NCBI GenBank assembly: GCA_029820915.1
Contig: JALGUI010000190.1
Coordinates: 1-5,403 of the forward strand
DNA: 5,403 nt
DNA from: Candidatus Zipacnadia bacterium
GTDB lineage: Bacteria; Armatimonadota; Zipacnadia; Zipacnadales; UBA5352
Reading direction: 5' to 3'
A program made the translations under genes and the position numbers. Below are positions 1 to 5,403 of this stretch, one piece after another. The stretch's first letter is position 1. Each line of letters opens with the position of its first letter. Below the pieces are notes generated by a model. It saw nothing but the letters and a program-made list of their open reading frames with translations, did not search any database and had not been told where the DNA came from.

Positions 1-1055
1 CAGCGGAAGGTCACATGGCGTGGCGAGGGCTCGACCACGAGGTCGCCGCACCATCCCCAGGCGTTCTCATAGCACTCGGTGTCCCAGTAGATGTAGTGGC
101 CCTCGCCCACGAACTCGACGTACTCGATGGGGATGCCCAGCGCTCGCACCCTGTCCACCATGGAGCGAGACTCGATGACGGAGATGAGGTGGTCGAACTC
201 GCCGTGCTGGGAGAAGAACCGCTGGCCGCGGGCGTTTGGCGCCATCTCCTCGGCGTTGTCCCACTCGACCAGGAAGCGTTTGAATGGCGTCATGCGCTCG
301 CGATCCCAGCCCCACCAGCGGAACATGTCCGTCTGCCCCGAGATCGGCGCCACGGAGGCGAACAGGCCGGGGTTGCGCAGGCCGATGTTCCACGCGCCCA
401 TGCCGCCCATCGAGACGCCCGACAGGTGGATGCGGGCGCGATCGACGTTGAAGCGCCGCTCCATCTCCTCGATCACGCGGAACACGTCCACCTCGCCCAC
501 GCCCTGGAAATCGCTGTTGCGCCTGCCGTAGGGAATCGCCAGCAGGCAGCCATTGCGCTCGGCGATGTCGCACACCTGGTCGGAGAGCAGCCACGGGTCC
601 ACGATGGTGATGCTCGGCACGTAGCCGTGCAGGAAGACGATCAGCGGCCACGGGCGCGCCGGGTCGTAGTCCTCCGGAATGTGCACGTAGTAGGGCTGGG
701 CGGTGCCGTCGTTGCGGGCGATGAAGGCCAGCTCGCTCAGGACCCCGAGCGGCGGCTCGTAGACCTCACCGCGCTCGAGCATCTCGAGCAGCGTCATGCC
801 CTCCGCGATCTCGTCCGCCGCGTTGCCGCCCCACCAGCGCCCGCCCTCCAGCAGGCGGGCCTTCCTGAGCTTGAGCTTGGCGAGCGGCAGGTTCACCGCG
901 TACTCGGGCGGGCAGTGTCCGAGCGGCGCCAGGGCGGCTTCCGCGTCGGCGATGGCGGCCTCGAGGTCGGCGACGGTGGGTGCCTGCGCCCGCGCCGGGC
1001 CGATGGCGCCGAGGAAGATGACGAGCACGAACAGGAGCATGCGGGCTGACCTCAC
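1..1055 (-). CDS. Secreted alpha/beta-hydrolase esterase (prolyl oligopeptidase/PHB depolymerase-like), C-terminus cut by window edge
   Basis: A serine hydrolase predicted to be exported and to cleave an ester, or possibly a peptide bond; substrate unknown. 351 residues are visible and the frame is open to the window edge. Residues 1-23 look like a Sec signal peptide: Arg2 and Arg5, a hydrophobic core at about 7-19 (LLFVLVIFLG), and ARA|QA as cleavage site. Residues 24-105 are a mostly helical, charged N-terminal extension. The hydrolase domain starts near 107, with an HG oxyanion motif (H143-G144), the nucleophile elbow GVSMGG with Ser215, an acid in HGEFD (Asp288) and the base in GEGHY (His320), so the full triad is present. 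I chose the GTG at 1055 because GGAGGGA lies 5 bases upstream and the extra residues supply a positively charged signal-peptide start; an in-frame ATG at 1040 is the alternative. The gene lies 377 bases beyond the UPF0173 gene on the same strand and probably has its own promoter. The fold is confident; the subfamily is not. Confidence 0.85.
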   Translation of the reverse strand, partial: MRSARMLLFVLVIFLGAIGPARAQAPTVADLEAAIADAEAALAPLGHCPPEYAVNLPLAKLKLRKARLLEGGRWWGGNAADEIAEGMTLLEMLERGEVYEPPLGVLSELAFIARNDGTAQPYYVHIPEDYDPARPWPLIVFLHGYVPSITIVDPWLLSDQVCDIAERNGCLLAIPYGRRNSDFQGVGEVDVFRVIEEMERRFNVDRARIHLSGVSMGGMGAWNIGLRNPGLFASVAPISGQTDMFRWWGWDRERMTPFKRFLVEWDNAEEMAPNARGQRFFSQHGEFDHLISVIESRSMVDRVRALGIPIEYVEFVGEGHYIYWDTECYENAWGWCGDLVVEPSPRHVTFR

Positions 1056-1060
1056 GCTGA

Positions 1061-1067
1061 TCCCTCC
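1061..1067 (-). promoter_or_regulatory. Ribosome binding site of the esterase gene
   Basis: The minus strand reads GGAGGGA here, 5 bases before the GTG at 1055. The match to the anti-Shine-Dalgarno sequence and the spacing favour this GTG over the ATG at 1040, which would lie about 20 bases from the same site. Confidence 0.65.
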
Positions 1068-1130
1068 GGGGACAGTTGGATGTGCGCCGCGCCTTTCGGC
1101 GGGTGAGTGTGGGAGACCTGCAGAATCAGT

Positions 1131-1172
1131 GGGCCCCGCCGGAGCAGACAGGGCTGTCTGGCGGCGGGGCCC
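1131..1172. repeat. G+C-rich stem-loop upstream of the esterase gene
   Basis: The outer arms GGGCCCCGCC (1131-1140) and GGCGGGGCCC (1163-1172) are perfect 10-base inverted complements. After a small asymmetric internal loop (GGAG against GC), an inner stem CAGACA/TGTCTG (1145-1150, 1155-1160) closes on a four-base loop GGGC. That makes 16 pairs, and it is the most stable structure I can see in the window. No T-run follows on either strand, so it is not a canonical intrinsic terminator. It lies 76 bases upstream of the esterase start and could be a leader structure, an mRNA-stabilising or attenuating element, or a transcript 3'-end barrier. Confidence 0.6.
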
Positions 1173-1197
1173 GAAGTTCGAAGACCGCATTGCCGAG

Positions 1198-1249
1198 CTG
1201 AGGAGACCTCACTGAGATTCTTTCGCCTCAGCCGGATGCAGTCACCGGC
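1198..1249. repeat. Cluster of short, partly mutually exclusive stem-loops
   Basis: Three short inverted repeats lie end to end: TGAGG-AGA-CCTCA (1199-1211), CTGAG-N10-CTCAG (1212-1216 with 1227-1231) and GCCGG-N9-CCGGC (1231-1235 with 1245-1249). CTGAG also occurs at 1198-1202, so it could compete for the single CTCAG and form an alternative pairing. Stems of five pairs are common by chance in G+C-rich DNA, so only the clustering is notable. Confidence 0.3.
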
Positions 1250-1432
1250 AGCGACTTGGCTACCGACACTACATCCTTCTGTCAGGTCTCCTTCACCTCA
1301 ACCATGCAGTCTGTTCTATCGCCCAACTGCATCACCTCCCGGGTACGCTGCGCCGTGGATGCAGGGCCCCATCGGCCCCGTGCGAAAAAACTCTTGTTCC
1401 GCGGGCGCTCTCTATTGCTGACGCCGGCGTGA

Positions 1433-2128
1433 CTACGAAAGTTCCATCTCCTGTCCGGGCTCCATCACCCTCCCGGTGAGACCCTCGGCCTCAAGGCGCC
1501 GCACGAACTCGTGCGGGTCGGCCTCGATAACGGGGAAGGTGTTGAAGTGCATCGGAATGTTCAGGTTCGCCCCTACGAACTTCGCCGCGATTATAGCATC
1601 TTCGAGGCCCATTGTGAAGGTGTCACCGATGGGGATCGCCGCGGCGTCGAGATCATTCAGCCGCCCGATCATCTCCAGGTCGGCACACAGGCCGGTGTCC
1701 CCCAGGTAGTAGAGCCGCTTGCCGCCCATGGTCACGATGAACCCGCAGGCGGCGCCCAGCATCTGGATGTCGTCGTCGGTCACGATCGACGAGCTGTGGT
1801 GCGCGACCGTGAGCTTGACGTGGGCGAAGCCCAGGTCGTGCCCGCCGCCGATGTGCATGGGCTTGACGTTGGCGACTCCTTGGCGCTCACAGTACAGCGC
1901 CAGCTCGTAGGTCGCGACGAGCACCGCGTCATTGCGCATGGCGATCTCGATGCCGTCGCCCAGGTGGTCGGAGTGTGCGTGGCTGATGAGCACTGCGTCC
2001 ACGTCCAGGTCCTCCATCGCTTCGACGGCCTGCGGGTTGTCGGTGATGAACGGGTCCATGATGACGCGGTGGCCATCGGCGGCCATCGAGAAGCAGGCGT
2101 GTCCATGGTACTTGAGGGTCGCAGACAT
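1433..2128 (-). CDS. UPF0173 family metal-dependent hydrolase (metallo-beta-lactamase fold)
   Basis: A complete 231-residue protein, close to the usual length of the UPF0173 family (about 225-230). These are small cytoplasmic metallo-beta-lactamase-fold hydrolases, related to YtkL, whose physiological substrates are mostly unknown. Metal ligands are in place: HAHSDH (His50, His52, Asp54, His55), His110/His111 in the AHHSSS segment, Asp144 in LGDTG, and His194 in MHFNTFP. The N-terminus (LKYHGHACF) and the PFITDNP stretch after strand two are also typical of the family. No signal peptide or membrane segment is present. The ATG at 2128 has AAGGGAG six bases upstream and starts exactly at the conserved fold. 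It follows the flavoprotein gene by 27 bases on the same strand, so the two probably share a transcript. No T-run terminator follows its TAG stop. Family assignment is firm; function beyond hydrolase is not known. Confidence 0.93.
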   Translation of the reverse strand: MSATLKYHGHACFSMAADGHRVIMDPFITDNPQAVEAMEDLDVDAVLISHAHSDHLGDGIEIAMRNDAVLVATYELALYCERQGVANVKPMHIGGGHDLGFAHVKLTVAHHSSSIVTDDDIQMLGAACGFIVTMGGKRLYYLGDTGLCADLEMIGRLNDLDAAAIPIGDTFTMGLEDAIIAAKFVGANLNIPMHFNTFPVIEADPHEFVRRLEAEGLTGRVMEPGQEMELS

Positions 2129-2134
2129 GACGGT

Positions 2135-2141
2135 CTCCCTT
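2135..2141 (-). promoter_or_regulatory. Ribosome binding site of the UPF0173 hydrolase gene
   Basis: The minus strand reads AAGGGAG, six bases before the ATG at 2128. It lies wholly within the 27-base gap after the flavoprotein stop codon, leaving little room for a separate promoter and supporting co-transcription. Confidence 0.65.
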
Positions 2142-2155
2142 CGCTCCGGCTGGTG

Positions 2156-4099
2156 TCAGATGTCGCGGCCGGCCAGCGCGCCCTCGTGGATGGCGGCCTG
2201 CGCGTGTCGCGGCCGCTCCGCGTCGCCGATCACGATCATGGTCACGGGCGCGCCCTCCAGATCCGACGCCAGGCCGTCGTTCGAGCGCCGGCCCAGCGCA
2301 AGCACCACCGTGCCCGGCTCGTCCACGCGCGTCTCTGTCCCGTCCGCGTCGATCACGATGCCCTCCGCGTCGAGACCCAGGACCCGGTGCCCGGTGCGGA
2401 TCGTCACGCCCAGCTCCTCGAGGCGCTCGAGCAGGAAGGTCTTCGGCCCGGACGGCAGCGGCGCCGCCGGGTCATCGCCCGCTTCGAGGATGGTCACCGC
2501 GTGCCCCTGCTCGGCCAGCAGATGCGCGACCTCGGCCCCCATGCCGCGCATGCTCACTACGAAGACCGGTGACGCCACCTCGGCCTCGCCCGCGAGAACC
2601 TCGTCGGCGAGCACGAAGCGCCCCCCGGCGCCCCAGGGCAGCGCGGCCGCCCCAAGTGGCAGCGATCCGGTGGCGATGATCGCCACGTCAGGGTCGAACT
2701 GCAGCACCGAGTCCGCTGTCGCGCGCGTGTGGGTACGCAGGTCAACGCCGGCGCGCTCCAGCTCCTGCTTCTGCCAACGCAGCAGGCCTGCGAGCTCGCC
2801 CTTGCCCGGAGCCATCGCGGCCAGCCGCAAGGCGCCGCCCACATCGCCGCTCTGCTCCCATAGCGCCACCTCGTGCCCGCGATGCGCGGCGACGATCGCC
2901 GCCTGCATGCCGCCCGGCCCCGCCCCCACCACCAGCACCCGGCGCTTGCGCGTGGGCTCGCGGCCCGCCGGGTAGCCGGGCCAGTCCACCTCGCGGCCCG
3001 TCCACGGGTTGCACGTGCACTGCACCTGGCCCTGTTCGCTGTACGAGCGGTCGAGGCAGCCGAGGTTGCAGCCGGTGCACGGGATGATCTCGCCCGCGCG
3101 ACCCTCGCGGGCCTTCTTCGGCCAGTTTGGATCCGCCAGCAGCCCTCGCCCAAGCGCGACGAAGTCACACCGGCCCTCGGCGATGAGGCCGTCGGCCATC
3201 TCCGGCTCGAGGATGCGCCCGACCCCGATGACCGGCACGTCCACCACCTCGCGCACCCCTGCGGCGTAGTCGATCAGATGGCCCGGCGCGACGTAGTACG
3301 GCGCCGCCGCGAAGCGCGCCGTCTCGCCGATGGACGCCGAGACGTGGATCGCCTGATAGCCCGCCTCGGCCAGGATGGGGGCGAAGCGCCGCGCTTCGTC
3401 GAGGTCGGTGCCGCCCTCTATGAACTCGTCGGCCGAGATGCGGCACCAGCACGGGAAGTCGTCGCCGCAGCACTCCGTGATGGCGCGTCGCACCTCGCGC
3501 GCGAAGCGCGTCCGGCGCTGTGTGTCCCCGCCCCAGTCGTCGTCCCGCCGGTTGAGCAGCGGCGACAGGAACGAGCACCCCAGGTAGCCGTGCGCCATGT
3601 GCACCTCGACGCCGTCGAAGCCCGCCTCCACGGCCCGGCGCGCGCCCTCGCCGAAGGCCCTAACCACCTCAAGGATCTGCTCCTCGCTCATCTCCTCCGG
3701 CCGTGCGCCACCCGGAACACTGACCGCCGACGGCGCGAGTGGCCGGCGGCCGATGACGTCGGCGTCGGCCTGACGGCCGCCGTGCTGGAGCTGGAGCGCG
3801 ATGCGCCCGCCGGCCTCGTGCACGGCGTCGGTCAGCCTGCGCAGGCCCGCGATCATGTCACCGTCATAGATCGCCAGCATGCGCTCGCCCGTCAGGCCCA
3901 GCGGGTGCACGGCCGTGTGCTCGACGATCTGCAGGCCCACCCCGCCCTCGGCGCGCGCGACGTGGTAGGCGATCAGGCGGTCGGTGACGTGGTGGCGCTC
4001 GTCGGCGTAGTTCGTGCCCATGGGAGCCATGACGATGCGGTTGGGCAGCTCGAGGGAGCCGATGCTGCCGGGGGCGAAGAGGGCGTCGTAGTCGCACAC
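2156..4099 (-). CDS. FMN/4Fe-4S/FAD oxidoreductase, 2,4-dienoyl-CoA reductase / trimethylamine dehydrogenase class (old-yellow-enzyme barrel)
   Basis: A complete 647-residue multi-cofactor flavoprotein, similar in length to FadH (about 670). Residues 1-335 are an FMN-binding TIM barrel: YDALF...NRIVMAPM (4-27), QHGGR (105-109), the active-site segment HMAHGYL (167-173; His170, Tyr172) with FLSPLLNRR (177-185), RISADEF (220-226), and the phosphate-binding GVGR and ALGRGLLADP (292-295, 315-324). A 4Fe-4S site follows: Cys341, Cys344, Cys348, Cys361, with an extra Cys363. Residues 386-647 are a two-Rossmann flavin domain with GAGPGG (392-397), IIATGS (474-479) and a C-terminal IGD (624-626). The second dinucleotide motif (516-521, SMRGMG) has lost two glycines, so NADPH use is doubtful; transfer to ETF, as in trimethylamine dehydrogenase, is an alternative. 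Substrate unknown: enoate, dienoyl-CoA or amine are all possible. GTG at 4099 puts the N-terminus where the family normally begins; GTG at 4117 would add six residues. It leads a probable operon with the UPF0173 gene. Confidence 0.93.
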   Translation of the reverse strand: MCDYDALFAPGSIGSLELPNRIVMAPMGTNYADERHHVTDRLIAYHVARAEGGVGLQIVEHTAVHPLGLTGERMLAIYDGDMIAGLRRLTDAVHEAGGRIALQLQHGGRQADADVIGRRPLAPSAVSVPGGARPEEMSEEQILEVVRAFGEGARRAVEAGFDGVEVHMAHGYLGCSFLSPLLNRRDDDWGGDTQRRTRFAREVRRAITECCGDDFPCWCRISADEFIEGGTDLDEARRFAPILAEAGYQAIHVSASIGETARFAAAPYYVAPGHLIDYAAGVREVVDVPVIGVGRILEPEMADGLIAEGRCDFVALGRGLLADPNWPKKAREGRAGEIIPCTGCNLGCLDRSYSEQGQVQCTCNPWTGREVDWPGYPAGREPTRKRRVLVVGAGPGGMQAAIVAAHRGHEVALWEQSGDVGGALRLAAMAPGKGELAGLLRWQKQELERAGVDLRTHTRATADSVLQFDPDVAIIATGSLPLGAAALPWGAGGRFVLADEVLAGEAEVASPVFVVSMRGMGAEVAHLLAEQGHAVTILEAGDDPAAPLPSGPKTFLLERLEELGVTIRTGHRVLGLDAEGIVIDADGTETRVDEPGTVVLALGRRSNDGLASDLEGAPVTMIVIGDAERPRHAQAAIHEGALAGRDI

Positions 4100-4109
4100 G
4101 GGTCGATCA

Positions 4110-4115
4110 CTCCTC
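4110..4115 (-). promoter_or_regulatory. Probable ribosome binding site of the flavoprotein gene
   Basis: The minus strand reads GAGGAG, 10 bases before GTG 4099, a slightly long spacing. A second purine run, GGAGGG (4128-4133), sits the same distance before the in-frame GTG at 4117. Ribosome binding sites therefore do not decide the start. I prefer 4099 from family N-terminus position. Confidence 0.4.
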
Positions 4116-4130
4116 ACGGTCGCGGAACCC

Positions 4131-4143
4131 TCCGGACACCGGA
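4131..4143. repeat. Short inverted repeat TCCGG-ACA-CCGGA
   Basis: Five-base arms flank a three-base spacer. The site overlaps the upstream alternative ribosome binding site of the flavoprotein gene, and CGGAAC is directly repeated around it (4123-4128, 4140-4145). It could be an operator half-site pair, but arms of five G+C-rich bases often occur by chance. Confidence 0.25.
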
Positions 4144-4220
4144 ACATATTCGCGCCGGGCCTCCATCTGACCTGCCCTGTCGGCGGCGAAGAGGTGAGGT
4201 TACGCGCGCGCGGAAATGTG

Positions 4221-4236
4221 CCATTCACCCGAATGG
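4221..4236. repeat. Perfect inverted repeat CCATTC-ACCC-GAATGG
   Basis: Six-base perfect arms flank four bases, 41 bases before the Gfo/Idh/MocA start codon. The arms are A+T-containing, unlike the surrounding sequence, which makes a chance G+C match less likely. It could be a transcription-factor operator or a small hairpin in the leader RNA. No known operator is recognised. Confidence 0.35.
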
Positions 4237-4263
4237 GATGACTCAGTCGAGACGGGCACAGAG

Positions 4264-4268
4264 GGAGG
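4264..4268 (+). promoter_or_regulatory. Ribosome binding site of the Gfo/Idh/MocA gene
   Basis: GGAGG within GAGGGAGGAA lies eight bases before the GTG at 4277. This strong match decides for the GTG over an in-frame ATG at 4238, which has no comparable site and would add 13 residues ahead of the nucleotide-binding fold. Confidence 0.75.
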
Positions 4269-4276
4269 AAGCGACA

Positions 4277-5359
4277 GTGGCGAAGATCAAGGCCGGCGTG
4301 ATCGGAGCCGGGATCGGCAAGTACCACATCGAGGGGTACCAGTCCCACGGCGACGCCGAGGTCGTGGCGCTGTGCGACATCAACGAGGAGGTTCTCGCTG
4401 AGACGGCGCGCGAGTACGGCGTCGAGCGCACCTTCACCGACTGCGAGGAGATGCTTGCCCTCGACCTCGACTGCGTCAGCGTGTGTGTGCCCAACAAGTT
4501 GCACGCGCCGCTGACCATCGAGTGCCTGACGGCGGGCAAGAACGTGCTGTGCGAGAAGCCCCTTGCCCGCACGGCCCGCGAGGGCAAGAAGATGGTTGAC
4601 GCGGCCGCCGATGCCGGGCTGACGCTGATGATCCAGTTCAACAACCGCTTCCGCCCCGAGGCGCAGATCCTCAAGGGCTACGCCGACGACGGCGCCTTCG
4701 GCGACATCTACTTTGCGCGCTGCGGCTGGATCCGCCGCAACGGCATCCCCGGCTGGGGGAGCTGGTTCACCACCGCCGAGGTCGCCGGCGGCGGGCCGCT
4801 CATCGACCTGGCCGTGCACATGCTCGACCTCACCATGTGGCTGATGGGCAACCCCGAGCCGGAGATCTGCATGGCCTCGACCTACTCGGTCTTCGGGCCG
4901 AAGATGGAGGCGCTCGGCCCGTGGGGCACTCCCAACCGGAGGGGCAGGTTCGATGTCGAGGACATGGCGGTCGGCATGATCCGCTTCGCCGACGGCCAGA
5001 CGATCCTGCTCGAATCGTCGTGGGCGTCGCGCATCAAGCGCGAGTGGGTCTACTCGACCATCTGCGGCACCGAGGCGGGCGCGACTCTCGAGCGCGTCTT
5101 CGCCGTGGACGGCATCGACGACAGCGCGGTGGACACGCTGGAGGTCTACACCCAGGAGCAGGGCGAGGCCGTGGACCGCGTGGTGAAGGTCGAGCCCGAC
5201 CCTGCCATGGGCCGCCATGCGGCGGTGCGCCACTTCGTGGACTGCCTCATCAGCGGAGAGGAGCCCATCTCACCCGCGACCGACGGCCTGCGCATGATGA
5301 AGATCCTGGACGCCATGTACCGCTCCGCCGAGCGCGGCAAGGCGGTCACGATCAAGTAG
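4277..5359 (+). CDS. Gfo/Idh/MocA family NAD(P)-dependent oxidoreductase
   Basis: A complete 360-residue cytoplasmic dehydrogenase of the family that oxidises or epimerises sugars, inositols and related polyols with tightly used NAD(P). Residues 1-120 form the Rossmann domain: the first strand and turn read GVIGAGIGKYH (7-17), and a second strand ends in ALCD (31-34), where Asp34 would suit NAD better than NADP. CEKPLA (92-97) contributes the conserved Lys94. The C-terminal alpha/beta domain (about 121-360) contains GIPGWGSWF (156-164) and GGGPLIDLAVHMLD (171-184), in which Asp177 and His181 complete the Lys-Asp-His catalytic set known from inositol dehydrogenase. No Tat or Sec signal is present, unlike many secreted family members. 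The GTG start is set by the strong GGAGG. It diverges from the flavoprotein gene, and nothing follows within the 44 remaining bases. The family is certain; the substrate cannot be read from sequence. Confidence 0.95.
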   Translation: MAKIKAGVIGAGIGKYHIEGYQSHGDAEVVALCDINEEVLAETAREYGVERTFTDCEEMLALDLDCVSVCVPNKLHAPLTIECLTAGKNVLCEKPLARTAREGKKMVDAAADAGLTLMIQFNNRFRPEAQILKGYADDGAFGDIYFARCGWIRRNGIPGWGSWFTTAEVAGGGPLIDLAVHMLDLTMWLMGNPEPEICMASTYSVFGPKMEALGPWGTPNRRGRFDVEDMAVGMIRFADGQTILLESSWASRIKREWVYSTICGTEAGATLERVFAVDGIDDSAVDTLEVYTQEQGEAVDRVVKVEPDPAMGRHAAVRHFVDCLISGEEPISPATDGLRMMKILDAMYRSAERGKAVTIK

Positions 5360-5403
5360 GCGCTTCGCGCACGGGTGGGTGTGTGGCGGGGCCGGGCGGA
5401 GGC

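Larger units (their letters stand above)
1056..1432. other. Non-coding stretch between the UPF0173 and esterase genes, rich in inverted repeats
   Basis: These 377 bases contain no reading frame with recognisable protein content. The frames that are open here encode low-complexity Arg/Pro/Ser-rich strings with no domain character. The stretch holds the esterase ribosome binding site, a strong stem-loop at 1131-1172, a cluster of smaller stem-loops at 1198-1249, and a 5-base-pair stem at 1364-1378 (GGGCC/GGCCC, five-base loop). It also has a ten-base palindrome ACGCCGGCGT at 1421-1430, just past the UPF0173 stop. The 8-mer GGAGACCT occurs at 1112-1119 and 1202-1209 and inverted at 1284-1291. 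Most of it could be a long 5' leader of the esterase mRNA plus the 3' end of the upstream operon. I recognise no known riboswitch class, tRNA or canonical terminator. Confidence 0.5.
4100..4276. promoter_or_regulatory. Divergent intergenic region between flavoprotein and Gfo/Idh/MocA genes
   Basis: These 177 bases must carry the promoters of both divergent genes unless transcription begins farther away. Visible elements are the two ribosome binding sites, inverted repeats at 4131-4143 and 4221-4236, and a small A+T-rich patch (ACATATT, 4144-4150) in otherwise G+C-rich DNA that could be part of a -10 region on either strand. I found no convincing -35/-10 pair, so no promoter is placed. The layout suits coordinated regulation of the two transcripts, which is inference. 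Confidence 0.5.

Noticed and set aside
15..1049. Plus-strand 344-codon open frame opposite the esterase gene.
   Set aside because: Its composition (His/Ala/Val/Arg-rich, no motifs) is that of an antisense shadow, while the minus strand gives a signal peptide and a full catalytic triad.
1107..1421. Plus-strand 104-codon open frame in the non-coding stretch.
   Set aside because: It has no ribosome binding site of note and a low-complexity Ser/Pro/Arg composition, and it runs straight through the stem-loop at 1131-1172.
1385..1430. Possible intrinsic terminator of the UPF0173 gene: palindrome ACGCCGGCGT and a TTTTTT run on the minus strand.
   Set aside because: The palindrome and the T-run are separated by about 30 bases with no stem directly before the T-run, so they do not form a canonical terminator.
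1511..2975. Overlapping plus-strand open frames opposite the UPF0173 gene and the end of the flavoprotein gene.
   Set aside because: They show no recognisable motif and are explained as shadows of two strongly supported minus-strand genes.
4144..4150. ACATATT as a -10 promoter element.
   Set aside because: No acceptable -35 hexamer lies 16-18 bases upstream on either strand, so it is recorded only as an A+T-rich patch.
2873..4276. Plus-strand open frame extending the Gfo/Idh/MocA gene upstream, antisense to the flavoprotein.
   Set aside because: It has Ala/Arg/Val-rich shadow composition and no domain, and the strong ribosome binding site at 4264-4268 fixes the true start at 4277.
2156..5233. 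A single 1025-codon open frame on the minus strand running from inside the Gfo/Idh/MocA gene through the flavoprotein gene.
   Set aside because: The part upstream of 4117 is the antisense of a well-supported plus-strand gene and translates to low-complexity Arg/Ala/His-rich sequence. Stop codons are rare in this G+C-rich DNA, so the frame is simply open by chance.
5360..5370. GCGC-TTC-GCGC inverted repeat just after the Gfo/Idh/MocA stop.
   Set aside because: Only four base pairs and no T-run follow; this is expected by chance in such G+C-rich sequence.

Overview
The window is G+C-rich bacterial DNA (about two thirds G+C by eye, with strong G/C preference at third codon positions). It carries four protein genes. 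Three are on the minus strand and one is on the plus strand, diverging from them. Three of the four appear to start with GTG. No rRNA, tRNA, CRISPR array, insertion sequence or phage gene is visible. The gene set (a secreted serine esterase with an N-terminal extension, a Gfo/Idh/MocA oxidoreductase, an Fe-S flavoprotein of the old-yellow-enzyme class and a UPF0173 hydrolase) would suit a high-G+C environmental bacterium such as Planctomycetota, Armatimonadota or a relative. That placement is inference from gene style only and is weak.

Layout by position. 1-1055 (minus) is a signal-peptide-bearing alpha/beta-hydrolase esterase; its C-terminus runs off the left edge. 1056-1432 is a 377-base stretch with no convincing gene but several inverted repeats, the strongest a G+C-rich stem-loop at 1131-1172. 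1433-2128 (minus) is a UPF0173 metallo-beta-lactamase-fold hydrolase. 2156-4099 (minus) is a 647-residue flavin/4Fe-4S oxidoreductase of the 2,4-dienoyl-CoA reductase / trimethylamine dehydrogenase class. 4100-4276 is a divergent intergenic region with two short inverted repeats. 4277-5359 (plus) is a complete 360-residue Gfo/Idh/MocA oxidoreductase. The last 44 bases (5360-5403) hold nothing I can name.

The flavoprotein and UPF0173 genes are separated by 27 bases and are very likely co-transcribed, flavoprotein first. The Gfo/Idh/MocA gene reads away from them across 177 bases, so a shared regulatory region is plausible. Together they suggest small-molecule (perhaps carbohydrate or enoate/amine) catabolism, but no substrate can be named. 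The esterase is likely a separate unit because of the 377-base gap before it.

I do not see a clearly new biological system. The points most worth a second look are the degenerate second dinucleotide-binding motif and altered cysteine spacing of the flavoprotein, and the structured non-coding stretch upstream of the esterase.
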